Source: Cyclaneusma minus (taxonomy: Eukaryota; Ascomycota; Leotiomycetes; Marthamycetales; Marthamycetaceae). Taken from it: a DNA stretch of 64,000 nucleotides. The stretch spans positions 751,870 to 815,869 of the forward strand of contig JAKZHN010000010.1 in NCBI GenBank assembly GCA_037179335.1, read 5' to 3'. The position numbers and the translations under genes are program-made. Position 1 is the stretch's first letter; each line of letters begins with the position of its first letter. The notes beneath the pieces were generated by a model. The model made no database searches. It worked only from the letters and a program-made list of their open reading frames with translations, and was not told where the DNA came from. Shown here piece by piece: positions 22,692 through 33,176 of this stretch.

Positions 22692-22781
22692 TCAGAGTCT
22701 CGATCTCTGGCACTTCCTGCGACATCCATGCTCCGTACCAGGAGCCGGTGCTGACCCTCGCCACCTGTATGGGCAGGCCAT
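22692..22781 (-). pseudogene. Inverted 3' fragment of a small Cys-rich gene (copy 4)
   Basis: On the minus strand, 22781 to 22692 reads MACPYRWRGSAPAPGTEHGC then RRKCQRSRL and a stop, closely matching the last 29 residues of protein 1. The second knuckle is C-x3-C instead of CxxC. Homology runs on past the stop into the 3' flank. Upstream on its own strand a TAG is met and the N-terminal half with the first knuckle is missing. It is convergent with gene 2 and forms an imperfect inverted repeat with it. Confidence 0.8.
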
Positions 22782-23429
22782 TGGCACCAAGGGCTACCTG
22801 CAGCGGAGACAGCAAAGTTGATGACTCGGGGTCTCATCGCTGTGGTTGTGAGGGAAGGTTCGAAGGAAATTGAACTTTGAAAGGGGTTTTGGTGTATATA
22901 TATGATATGCCTGGAATTTCTTAGCGATGATACTTCAAACTCGTTGAATTCAAGATCTATGATGTTTGAAACATGTTTGCATAGACGAATATGGTGACCA
23001 CAAGCTGTTGCAAAGTAAAAAAACGTCTAGACACCCTTTTAGAGTAGCAAGTAGCGATGCCTGGGATGATAATAGTCATTGGAGTCGAGCCAAATCACTA
23101 GACCCAAACCCGATGATCGGAGTAGAAACAAGTCACTAAACTTACCCCAACTCCTTACCGTCCGATGGTAGCCCCACATGAATCGACAGGGACTAGACCT
23201 TTCGTCTAAACTGTTTTCCTTTCGTCCCAAGCCAGCAAGGTTCCGAGCACCAAGGAACTGTGAATGATGTAGAATGGGAAGAAGAATCACGGTTCGTACG
23301 CAGGAACAAGGACACAGAGACTGTGAATGACGCCAAAATGCGAAGGGAAGGCCGGGTTCATGCGCAGGAGTAGGAAGTCGATCCTGAATCAAGAGCTTCT
23401 TCGCATATCGAGGGGGACCGAATAGAAGA
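22782..23429. other. Upstream region of small Cys-rich gene 3
   Basis: No gene. A diverged direct repeat of about 52 bp starts with CTGTGAATGA at 23259 and 23321 (period 62). Similar words (GTGTGAATA, CAGGAA, GGATTCAT) occur before gene 1 near 20895-20935, so promoter sequence seems to have been duplicated with the genes. Confidence 0.45.
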
Positions 23430-23437
23430 TATTTAAA
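23430..23437 (+). promoter_or_regulatory. TATA-like element of small Cys-rich gene 3
   Basis: TATTTAAA, 236 bp before the ATG at 23666, a spacing close to that of the TATA box of gene 1 (263 bp). It is followed by a C/T- and C/A-rich leader, as in gene 1. Confidence 0.4.
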
Positions 23438-23665
23438 CTCACTAGAAGTCCCTCCCCTCTGGATCTCTCGACACACTGCCAGTCTTCCGATCTTCGATCA
23501 TCAATCATCAGTCATCGAACTCGAGACAACCTCCTCCACCAGCCTCCAGTCACTCAAACTCACAACTTCCTGCAAGTCAAACTCCACAGCACTCTCCTCG
23601 CAAACCACCACCACACCAAGAATCAATCAACACGCGCGATCAAAACAGCACACGCAATCAGCAAC

Positions 23666-23869
23666 ATGTGCATCGCCAGCGTGTTCATGTGCGCCGTCTG
23701 CCGCGATATCCGCACGATAAACCACTGGCAGCTCTGCGTCGCCGGCGCGCGCAGCATGCACGACGGTGGGAACGAGTACGGCATGAACTGCCCAAACTTG
23801 GAGTTCAGAGCAGCTCACGCAATGCCGGGTACCGAGAACGGCTGCCCTGCTTGTCGCTCGAGGTTGTAA
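23666..23869 (+). CDS. Small seven-cysteine CxxC protein 3
   Basis: 67 residues, single exon. Cysteines at 2, 9, 12, 24, 42, 60 and 63: the same register with two extra residues between Cys 4 and 5. Conserved words are MC-A, CAVC, the motif MPGTENGC, then PAC and the ending RSRL identical to protein 1. Between knuckles the sequence is strongly diverged, so the cysteine frame and the PGT-x2-GC motif are what selection seems to keep. Most diverged of the three; no signal peptide; function unknown. Confidence 0.68.
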   Translation: MCIASVFMCAVCRDIRTINHWQLCVAGARSMHDGGNEYGMNCPNLEFRAAHAMPGTENGCPACRSRL

Positions 23870-26055
23870 GGATGGATGGATCCTTGTGGCCCAAGCCTGC
23901 TGGCAGGGAGTGATGGATAGGTGGGAAGGTTGGGATCTCAAGAAGTGAGATGATTTGAGGCATCTGCATGGTTTTTTGAAGACTGAAATGGGTTTGGAGA
24001 TATCTGGGAGGACGGTCAGCAGAGGTTGATGGAAACTCAGAACGCATGGAATTCATAACATATGCATGGACTTGAAGCAATGAGATTCTGAAAACAACAC
24101 TGCTCGCTGGAGCTCATACCCCCTGAAATGATGACTGTTGAAGTGTATAAAAAATCCAGATACAATAATGAAATGGAGCGGGATCAACAGATACCACGAA
24201 CAAGCAGATCTAAGTAGCAATGACAAGAAAGCTCCAACGACAGATCACCCATGAGACCTCATAGGAACCCTCCCAACACGCATCCTCAAACGCAAAAACT
24301 AAGTCACAACATCGCTAGAAAAATCAATAAACGTACCTTGTCATATATATAGCATATCTCTATCCACACAGCCTCACCCCTGGCACACCCAGTATCCGAG
24401 TCGTAGAAATCGAAAACGCCGAGAGTGGATGTTCGCAAAGGGGCGGGGACGTGAGGGGAGGAGAAATAAGGGTCTCAAACGAGACGACTCCGCCATTTCC
24501 ACAGCTTTCCAAGCTTGAAGAGACAGTCTCTAACTTGAGGGGACGTGGCTTGGGGGAAGAAGAAATGAAGGGGCCCAGCCGAGAGGAATCCCCCATCTCC
24601 CCATCCCCAAGACCTAAAGAAACATTCTCCAACCTCAGCCCGCGTCTATACCCTCTTTTATACCCATCACCCTCCACCCATCACCATACAGCAAGCACCC
24701 ATCAAACCTGGCCTCAAGCACAACCCCCTCGTCAGCAACAGCACACCAGCCAACTCATCCCTCATGCTCAAACCAATTCCCTCACTCCAACTCATCCTCG
24801 CCATTTCCGCGCCACGTCCACAAACCTTCCCAGATCGGAACACGTAAAAACAAGGGCTGTGCTAAACCGCCTCTCAAGTTTTTAAAATCGCCCGAGCGAT
24901 GCCCAATTAGGGCAATAACAATTACATAAAATATTTACAGTCATTTGGAGTATTCGCAATTACTTGAAATATTTCCAATCCTTTGGAATATTTCCAATTA
25001 CTTGAAATATTCACAGAAATTCAAAGTCTTTGCAACTGTTTGGAAAACTCCCAATTACTTAAAATATTCACAGTCACTTGGAGTATTCGCACTCATTTGA
25101 AATATTCCAAATTCCAAATTCCCTGGGACTCGACGCCATTCTGAAATCTGTATCCTACCAAAATCGCCTCGTTTTCAAAATCGCCCCCAGCTAATCTCAA
25201 CTCGAGAGGCGATTTAGCAAAGTCCAAAAACAACACATAGTCACATACGCATCTCAGCAGACAGCAAGCAGCATCATCAAACCTGACCTGAATAAATACC
25301 CCTCGTCAGCAGCGACGCAACAGCCAACTCATATTCACCTCAAACTCGAGTCACTTCGGCTCAAACTCATAGTCATCAAGTCAGCACATCTTGACAACAC
25401 AGAACACTCACTTCCTACAGCGAAAGTGGAACATCCAAGGACAAGTGGAAGCTGGATGCCAGTGACAAGTCGAGGCAAGCTGTTGGCCATGAATAGTAAC
25501 AGCCAGCTCACCCCAAACCCTCGCAACACAAACTCGCGACACTCCCAACACAGCGCAGAGCTGTGACATAACTCCGGCGCCTAGTCAATCGAACAAACGA
25601 AGACAGACCCAAGTCTCAAGTGTCACACTTCACAGCAAGTTCACACGGATGATAAATTTTGCAATGAAAATCAGTATTGATTCTCATTACTGCAGAACGA
25701 CCAGAAGGCCCAACGGAGTTTTACAATTAAGGGCTCTCCACAGGAGTGTCAGAAAGACAGCCTTCCCAACGCCACATTGTGCAATGAGTAGTGGAGTAAA
25801 ACTAAAAACCTGCGTGCATCAGCGCATCATCCAATCAAGACAACCACGAGCAAGCTTGTTGTTGCCATGATTGTAGCGACAGACCCATATACGGCCCCTT
25901 TTCTCTTCAACCCGGAAACCATGCAACAGCCCCATAATGTGTTATCCTCGTTCAATAATAACATCCTTTCAACCATGAGTTCTCATTGATCAAGTCGCGC
26001 GGAAGCCAGACAACTTGGTGAGACTCGGGTACTTGCCTCGTCGGAGAGAGCAAGC
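23870..26055. other. Gene-poor 2.2 kb with repeats
   Basis: No convincing gene. It contains a 19-bp-period minisatellite (24917-25117) and a diverged direct duplication: 24690-24800 and 25262-25370 share CAGCAAGCA, ATCAAACCTG, CCCCTCGTCAGCA and CAGCCAACTCAT. Both copies look like the A/C-rich leaders of the small Cys-rich genes and may be relics of dead copies, but I find no matching coding part. Confidence 0.5.
24917..25117. repeat. 19-bp-period degenerate minisatellite, locus 1
   Basis: About ten units of exactly 19 bp, e.g. CAATTACTTGAAATATTTC, CAATCCTTTGGAATATTTC, CAGTCACTTGGAGTATTCG. Units differ at several positions, but the period holds. AT-rich, intergenic. Confidence 0.85.
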
Positions 26056-27101
26056 TTACGCACCCTCCTCATCATCAAGACGAACAGCACCCTCGCTGCT
26101 CAGACCGTGGGCCCAGAATCCCTCAATGCTGGTGGCAGCATTCTGGCCGTGGGCGAAAAGCAACCACATTCCAAACACTGGCTTGGCCAGGACATCAAGA
26201 ATGGCGTAGGCGATGATCTCGTTGTCAACAGACCACTTGCGGGCTCCGTCACCAATGCCCCAGACAATTGGGTACAGTGTCCAGAGCACAAGAGTGAATC
26301 CACCGATGGAGGCGAACAAGCGAGCAGTCTTAGCATCCTTGCTCTTAACAGCTCGGCGTCCGGGAATAGCAAGCTGCCATACGACAACAAGGTATGCAAA
26401 GCAGGCAATAGCGTAGTATCCCCACTTCTGTCCACCCTCGCGACCGAAAGCAGCAAACAGACCAGTAAGGATCATGATCACGTCGGCAACGATAGCGATC
26501 AAGATATCAGCGCCAGAAAGGCCGGCAAGGAAGGCAAGGTCGAGGAGGAGGAGGGGCGTGGTGACGCTCCAGTCGATGTAGCGGGCCCAGAAGACTTGGC
26601 GGTAGATGGTCTCGTAAGTAGCGGGGATGTCACCGTGGTGCTCCTCCTTCAGCACAATCTTGGTGAACGAGTTACCGTCACCGGTGGCCATGGCGAAGTA
26701 GGAGATGGCAGCGAAGACGGTGATGAAGGTTGTGATGACGTGGAAAAGACGCTTTTGCTAGGCGGGGGTCAGTAGAGGTTGGCAGGGGAGAGGGGCGTAA
26801 ATTGTGTGACAGAAAGAGGAAACGTACCACTGGGACTCGGGCAGCCATCACAGTGAAGACGATGCTGGAGAGGACCATGCCAACGGTGACGATCCATAGA
26901 GTGGTCTTGCCGGCAGCGTGGACATGCTCATAGTGTGGCTGGGGAGGAAGGACAGTGGGCTGGATGGCAGGTCAGTATTGATGGCATTCGTAAGTCACAT
27001 AGCGGGCGGAATCGTACCAAAGAAGTGGGAGAAGCGGAAGCGGTAGAGGTTGGGAAGAGCGAGAAGGTCGTCTTCGCGAAAGCCTGGACCGGGTCAATCA
27101 T
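26056..27101 (-). CDS. Fungal microbial-type rhodopsin, proton-pump type
   Basis: Seven-helix retinal protein of the plasma membrane, likely a light-driven proton pump. Exons 27101-27018, 26959-26828 and 26757-26056 (introns 58 and 70 bp) give 305 aa. Helix C reads ARYIDWSVTTPLLLLDL: D134 equals the bacteriorhodopsin proton acceptor D85, T138 equals T89 and D145 equals the donor D96. Helix G reads AILDVLAKPVFG: D260 equals D212 and K264 is the retinal-binding lysine (K216). All spacings match bacteriorhodopsin. Having both carboxylates resembles the pumping Leptosphaeria-type opsin and differs from Neurospora NOP-1, which lacks the donor. No neighbouring carotenoid gene is seen, so it is not in a carotenoid cluster here. 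Confidence 0.93.
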
Positions 27102-29002
27102 GGTGGCGGAGAGTGTTGATGAGCCTGTATGTGTGATGGTAGTGTTCTGCTCAGATGTTGATGAGAAGCTGAGGAGAAGAGAGCTTCGACGGAGAGACGG
27201 GAGAAGATGTAGGCGAGAGAAAGAGGAGAAGCCTTGGGAGCTTGGTCCGCTAGGCGGCAGGTATGGTGATGCAAGCAGGAGCTAGGCACGGCGAGGTTAC
27301 TCTAGGCGGCAAAGCAGGAAAGCGCAGGCCAGGAGCAGGGAAGGGCGCAGAGCCGGGCCTTTCGTTGCCAGCCTACAGCAGCTCCTGCCCGTCCAGAGCT
27401 CCGTTTCATCGCGCGGGGTCTCATCACAGCTCTTTGTTCCCCGTCTAGGCCCACGCGTGGACGCTGGAGCTATGCTGGAAGCAGGCAGCCGTGGAATGCT
27501 AGTGCCTGCTCTGCTGCCTGCAATTGGCTGGTCCCCTTTGACTTCTCGCCTCGATTGCCTGCAGATGTGACCACAGGAAGCACCGCGTCATCGCTCCTGC
27601 TCAATCCAACCACCACAGCTATGTGCTGAGAACTTTGTTAGATAATCGAAACTGCGACAACACCGCATCATCACCCCTCAGAGCTAAGTTTGATGAGAGG
27701 CTGAAAGTTAAATCGGCTTTTTCAAATCGGCCTTCAATGTTCCTTTAAACTCTTGAAAGGACCTAGCTCGGAGGAGCTTGGGAGAAAGCTCAATCGTCGC
27801 CCGAGACATCAACGTCGTCATCATTGAACAGCATCAGCCCACTGATCTCCACTGTGGCGGTGTTCCGGATTTAGCTCCGCCGATCCCAGCCGTCGCCCCG
27901 CTACGCCCTCACCGGCCAATCCCCTGTCCCATTCGGCCTGTACCAAACACCTCATTGGCCGCTTGCTGCTCATCGTCTTTTGATTTCCCCATTAAATATG
28001 TGGCGTGTGCATTTGCCAATAAAGCGGGGAAGCTCAAGCTCTGCATGGATTGATGGAACCGCCAAGCCTACTGCATCCTGGCTCCATTTTGGATATCTGA
28101 CGAAGTCACAAACTGAAATGTCGGGGTTGATGCTTGGCCGTATGCGGTGACTGGCTAGAAAAGTCAATCTGGTGGAGATGAGAAGAAGCTGATACTGCTA
28201 TTGGATATAGCTAGGCACGCTTGGGTGAAAAAGAGACGTGGATATATTTATATAACGTGTTCGTAAAACTCGAACCGTCGGGATTGCAGAGATAATATCA
28301 ACACGTCGTATTTGTGAAGCGGCCAAAATGGAAAATGTACTTGTGCTATAAATTAGTGTGTCCTAGCGCGATTCTAATGCCAATCAGAGGGGTGAGAATC
28401 CATTAAATTGGCCATTTAATAGTGTTTGCGAGTGCAAGAAAATACCTAAGGCTATTCAGAAAATGATTAATATTCCCGCATATGGATTTAATGTTATTTG
28501 ATTGATTTTTCTAAGAAATTCAATTGGCCACTCGAACGAATCCATGCTATACTGGGAACTTCAGACCACGCTAGGACACACTAATTTACGGGACAAGTAG
28601 TGCTCCGAAATACAACGCACACCTGACCCAACAGAGACTGCCCATGCATTGCGGATCGCTCGCCTTGTCTGCTGCTCAAACTTCGAATGGCCCGGAGATC
28701 TCGGCTCAGTGGAAAAGCCATAAAGATCGGGTACAGGGACGCTCCATCGCCATCGCAACATCGGATCATGCAAATGTCCATTGATTCCAATCACGCAGTG
28801 TCATCTGAGAAATACACTCTCATCTGACAAGTGTACCCTCATATGGAAGAATATCAAAATTCCTTCCTTTTGCTGTATCCTGACACTATCCTGTGTATGA
28901 CTGACCGCTTTCCCAACCCTCGCCATTTAAAACCATAGCACTCCCTGCCCTTCCTTGCCCCGGAATAATAACGCCGGTCCCCTGCCCCATACCAAGTGCT
29001 AT
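27102..29002. other. Intergenic 1.9 kb, includes AT-rich segment
   Basis: Upstream of the opsin and downstream of RTT109. About 28230-28550 is distinctly AT-rich (TATATTTATATAA and many A/T runs) compared with its surroundings. No gene, RNA or transposon signature recognised. Confidence 0.5.
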
Positions 29003-30787
29003 TCAAGTCTTCTTCGCCTTCTTCCTAACCATCCCGGCGCCTAGGAGATTGACCTTCGTCGTATCCGGCTCCACGGTCTGGACTTTCGGCGCCTCAGCTG
29101 CAGCACCGCCATTTCCATCTTTCACCCTTTCAAGCTCCTCCCCCTTCCGCTTCTTCCTCACCAAGCCCAGGTTCAGCGTATTTACTCCCCCATCACTTCC
29201 CACCCTGCTTCCATTTCCGCTCGAAGCAGGAATTTCTCTCAGTCCCACTACGCGCATCCCCCACCCCTCCCTCTCCTCCCCCCAAATCCCCGACCTAACC
29301 TCCTCAATCCAGCGCTTCGAACTCCCAACCGCCATATCCAGCGTTGCAAAGTCTAGGTGAAGCAGCAGTTCCGTAATGCGGTGGTAGTCTTTCTCATCCA
29401 CAACCACTTGGCCCTTTCCCAACTCCGGCCAAACATAATACGCCGTTGAGGCCGGCGGCTGGCACGTATAGCGCTTGTTCTGCGTTTTGATTTTGGGCTG
29501 ACGAGGGACTATGGTGCCGGTTAGTGTTTTCTTCTTCTTTTGCTCTCGCTTTCGCGGCTGGTTCTCCGTATTAGCCGAGGGCTTTTGCGGGGTCAGAGGC
29601 CGGTACTCGAGTTCACGATGGGGTCGTATGGGGGAAGTGGGACACTCTTGGTCGTCATTGGGTGCAGCGAATGAAGTCATGGGTGTGATGTTTTCCAGGG
29701 AGCGCTGTGATGGCCGCGGGTTTCGAGGCAGCTCGTCGAATACCGTCGTAGCATTGCTGAAAACCGAGGTCTGACTATCTTCGACTGTATCCGTAGCTTG
29801 TGGTTTTGCTGCTAAGGGGGAGAAAATCACCCAAATGAAACCCGTCAAGCGACCAGTAGAGCATTCCTGTCGATATGCCATCATCTCCCAGAACTGTTTC
29901 AGCGATTTCACGCTCCTCCACTGCCCCTCTGCCTTACTTTTCGAATTCGTAAGTTCCTCATCAAGCTCGTCCAGGAACCTCGCTTTCGGATCGTCAGGAA
30001 AATGGGGAATGAAGCAGCGCGGCGGAGCATCTGGCGGACATCTCGATATTTCCTCAAGAGGATGACCGATGGTCCATCCTTGGTTGTCCGGAGCCGCAGC
30101 TCTGGCTCGCTGCGGCAGATATGATTTCATCTCATAGCCGTCCAGTCCAGGCACTGTAAGGTAGCCCTCAATTCGCTCCCATTGACCGTCCGTCTGTCGA
30201 GCTGGATCTACCAATGCATCGAGGACTCGACACCACCATTTCACCAAGCCGCGGTCATCCAACACATGCTTGCCGCTATTTTCCACGCTGCCAGGAAATA
30301 GATACTGGTCTTGCGCGCGTGCGAACAAGTTGATAATGTTGGGGAGACCGGGTCGTCGGCGTTTATAAACCAGATATTCCAGGAACGTCCCACTGACCTC
30401 CCTGACAGGGGACGGCGTACCTTTTGGTAGGTTGAGGAGATGTAAATAGCCAGTAGAATCCGCCTTTGAAACAAAAAACGTCGTCGCATATGCCGTCGAG
30501 TAGATGAGGATTTCGATAGCGAACACTAGGACTTCAGATGCAGTTTCACCATCCTTCTTCCGAGCACTTGGCGCATCGATGGATACGGCGAGAAAGTGAC
30601 TCTCGCAGTAGGTTTTATCAGGGCGAGAGTTGGGCGGCGCTGCGTAGAGGGCATCGCTTTTGAAAGGGGGAGTTGAGATGTGGTAGATTCGGAAGTTGAA
30701 ACCTCGAGGAAGAACAAGTGCAAGTCGATTCTGCAAGGTCGCATGGGCGATTCGCGCCGGAGATGAGATCGGATCCGGAGCAGCCAT
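29003..30787 (-). CDS. RTT109: Rtt109, histone H3 Lys56 acetyltransferase
   Basis: Fungal-specific p300-like acetyltransferase that modifies new histone H3 (K56, with Asf1, and N-terminal lysines with Vps75) during replication-coupled chromatin assembly; nuclear. Single exon, 594 aa. Family motifs: LIYSTAYATTFFVSKADSTG (about residues 95-113), YKRRRPGLPNIINLFARAQD (about 141-160) then QYLFPGS, and LVKWWCRVLDAL (about 181-192). An acidic/Ser insert and a basic block near residues 390-420 (RKREQKKKK) come before the C-terminal part. The protein ends in a Lys-rich tail (MVRKKAKKT), a plausible nuclear signal. Longer than yeast Rtt109 (436 aa), as usual in filamentous fungi. Confidence 0.93.
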   Translation of the reverse strand: MAAPDPISSPARIAHATLQNRLALVLPRGFNFRIYHISTPPFKSDALYAAPPNSRPDKTYCESHFLAVSIDAPSARKKDGETASEVLVFAIEILIYSTAYATTFFVSKADSTGYLHLLNLPKGTPSPVREVSGTFLEYLVYKRRRPGLPNIINLFARAQDQYLFPGSVENSGKHVLDDRGLVKWWCRVLDALVDPARQTDGQWERIEGYLTVPGLDGYEMKSYLPQRARAAAPDNQGWTIGHPLEEISRCPPDAPPRCFIPHFPDDPKARFLDELDEELTNSKSKAEGQWRSVKSLKQFWEMMAYRQECSTGRLTGFIWVIFSPLAAKPQATDTVEDSQTSVFSNATTVFDELPRNPRPSQRSLENITPMTSFAAPNDDQECPTSPIRPHRELEYRPLTPQKPSANTENQPRKREQKKKKTLTGTIVPRQPKIKTQNKRYTCQPPASTAYYVWPELGKGQVVVDEKDYHRITELLLHLDFATLDMAVGSSKRWIEEVRSGIWGEEREGWGMRVVGLREIPASSGNGSRVGSDGGVNTLNLGLVRKKRKGEELERVKDGNGGAAAEAPKVQTVEPDTTKVNLLGAGMVRKKAKKT

Positions 30788-31563
30788 GGTCGATGGGACA
30801 GCTAGGTTGTGATGGCATAATGACCATGCAGAAGCGACTGCACCTTCGGCCTCGTGGGAAATGGTGAAGTTTGCTCAAGGGAGTGAAGTCGCGTCGCGTG
30901 CCCTACGCGCTGATCTGGACCACTTACGCTTTGGCCACTACTACTCAAAGTGGCTAGCTCCCGCGACCAACCCAACTTCACTTCCTGATTTCGTACCTCT
31001 TCTTACTGTGGCTTCTGTGTATCAGAATGATTCCTAACTGTCTACATCTCTTTAGCCTGCTCCTAACTACCTGCTTTATTGTAATTTACCGAGTCATAAC
31101 GCAAGGTTGGCGGGATTCAAATTCGAAGTTCAAGGAAAGTCTTGGGACTCTGAGAAGCACACCCGCAGGGGATGATCGGTTTGAGAAGCGCTGCGAGAAG
31201 CACTCGAATGGCAAAAAATGAAGCTTGGAGTTGGACACGTCACACAAGCTGACTCGTGACAAGTCAAGAAACTAGCTCTCGGAGTGTGAGGAGAAAGACC
31301 CTGAAATGAGAATGTAGAAAAACGGTAAAGCTATGTACAAAATCGCTAGAATTGCTTCCAACAAGCTTGAAAGGTCAAAACTAGTATACGCCATCATATC
31401 ATGTTCGGAAGCCCACAACCGCGAAGACAGAAGTGCCCCGGCTTGCGTACCAGTTCCGAGACGAATCATCGAGCCTCGGCAAAGGAAATGGCCTGAGGTA
31501 TACCAATATCTCGATCTTTGACAGAAACACAAGACGACACGCCCTCACCGCAACCTCCATTCA
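30788..31563. other. Intergenic, RTT109 upstream / LPMO 3' flank
   Basis: 776 bp with no gene signature. The part next to 30788 must act as the RTT109 promoter. Confidence 0.5.
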
Positions 31564-32280
31564 TCAGCAAGTGAAAGGAGCCGGACCCGGAACGGTGTAG
31601 TTATCAATAGTGGCATAGATATTGATCAACACCCCCGGATCCGTCGCCGAGATAGCACCCGGCAAGCTGACCGTAGCCGGGCTCCCTGTCCCGGTGCCAC
31701 CAGAAACCGAAATCTGTGCACATTCCATGTAGAACTGAGCACCAGAAGGTTGACTCGCAGCATGCAGCGCAATAATCTCAGCTCTCAAAAGATACTCGCC
31801 GTCTTCCAGACAAGCGGGGATGGGAATATCTTGAACACCGCCATTGGCGATAAGATCAGTGACAGCCCAGTCCTTGGTGGTTGCGTCGTAGCCCTGTTCA
31901 GAGACTTTGAACCAGCCGTCGCCGTAGCCTACGTCGGTGAGGGCATTGTCGACTTTCTTCATGTAGGCGTCGACGGGTCCTAAGTGACTGGCGTCGATGA
32001 CGTCTGTAGAGTCGGACGTAAGGGTGTGGCGCCAGACGGCTTGGACTGTGCTGCCTGCGGTGACATTGACGATGCCTGAGGAGGCGGTGGTGGGGTTGGG
32101 TCCGCCGTTGCAGGCGATGTATTCGCTGGTCACGTCGGTGATGGGACCGTCGTAGCTGGGGTCACGGAGAGCATAGCTGACGGGGTAAGTGGTGCCGCCA
32201 GCTCCGACTTGGACAAAGATTGTGTGGGCGGCTGCTACGCTGATGACAGCGGCGGTGGAGAGTGTGTACTGGAGCTTCAT
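31564..32280 (-). CDS. AA9 lytic polysaccharide monooxygenase
   Basis: Secreted copper enzyme that oxidatively cleaves cellulose or related beta-glucans. Single exon, 238 aa; start at 32280 chosen because it gives an 18-residue signal peptide ending ISVAAA, so that H19 becomes the mature N-terminal histidine (HTIF). The histidine brace is completed by H99 in DASHLGPVDAYM. The axial tyrosine is in AQFYMECAQI (Y184), with H173 and Q182 as second-sphere residues. Cysteines in ACNGGPNP and YMEC suit the conserved disulphide. There is no linker or CBM1: it ends in TVPGPAPFTC. Role: plant biomass breakdown, possibly during plant colonisation. Confidence 0.94.
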   Translation of the reverse strand: MKLQYTLSTAAVISVAAAHTIFVQVGAGGTTYPVSYALRDPSYDGPITDVTSEYIACNGGPNPTTASSGIVNVTAGSTVQAVWRHTLTSDSTDVIDASHLGPVDAYMKKVDNALTDVGYGDGWFKVSEQGYDATTKDWAVTDLIANGGVQDIPIPACLEDGEYLLRAEIIALHAASQPSGAQFYMECAQISVSGGTGTGSPATVSLPGAISATDPGVLINIYATIDNYTVPGPAPFTC

Positions 32281-33176
32281 GGTGAAAGAATTGCGAAGGT
32301 TCTGGTCAAAGACGGTGGGCGAGGAGGTTTGGTGACGACAACGAGTCGAGCTGTTGCGAAAGAGCAGTGTCGTTAACAACTCAGAGTGATATTCTCGAGG
32401 GTTCCTTCGAAGACGTTTGAGAGGAGATATCCCAAGATATAAAAAAGTAGGATCGGACTATCCAGATCCTGTCATGATGGTTGCCAGCCGCGGCCAGCAC
32501 TCGATACCGAAAACATGGCCATTTACAAACATCTCGAAATATCCATACTACCACCAATGATAGTGAGATCCCTAAAGTGAAGAGGACAAAATTAAGATCA
32601 GGAGCGTAGCAATTACCGTGGGAGCGATGCAACTGGGTGGAGGTAGATCTTCCGCGGCGTGTTGCAATATATCCGGCACAATTGCAGGTATCACGGGGGA
32701 CTACCGTTCAATTAGCCTGAAGAACATTCGGTCCAGCCTCCGGGCAAGTACAAATATGCCACGCCTTGGCCATGCTGGCAATCTCGCTATTGTCTCAGCT
32801 TCAAGCTTGGGATGGTGTGTGATTCATCTTGGAGAAAGAGAAGGGGATTTGGGGAACTTTTCCGATGGCACAGGCCCCGCTATGTTGTACTTTCAAGGGC
32901 CCGTAGGACTGGAATTCTCAAGGCTGGCGTAGGATTTATTCGACGGAACATCCAGAGAGACAGCGTCTATATGTAATGGCATGATTATCTCATGTTGTCG
33001 TCTTTTTCATGATGTTGCCGTGAAGTTGAACTTTGAGCCAGGACCACCCAAGCATTGACCAGTCCCAAAGCGGCTAGTTCCCGCGGCCAAACTTTACTCC
33101 CTCAGAATTTCGAGATGGCATCTCGACGTCAACGATTCCATGTCTCGCGCCAGGTCCAACACCACCACCCCTCCCA
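32281..33176. other. Divergent intergenic region, LPMO / mL57
   Basis: 896 bp between divergent start codons, no gene. It contains both promoters; I see no definite motif. Confidence 0.5.

Noticed and set aside
23039..23476. 145-codon minus-strand open frame upstream of small Cys-rich gene 3
   Set aside because: The first codon is GTG, it overlaps the promoter and leader of gene 3 and the direct repeat there, and it lacks the cysteine register of the family.
24917..25117. CRISPR-like array
   Set aside because: Units are contiguous and degenerate with 19-bp period and no unique spacers; the organism is a fungus.
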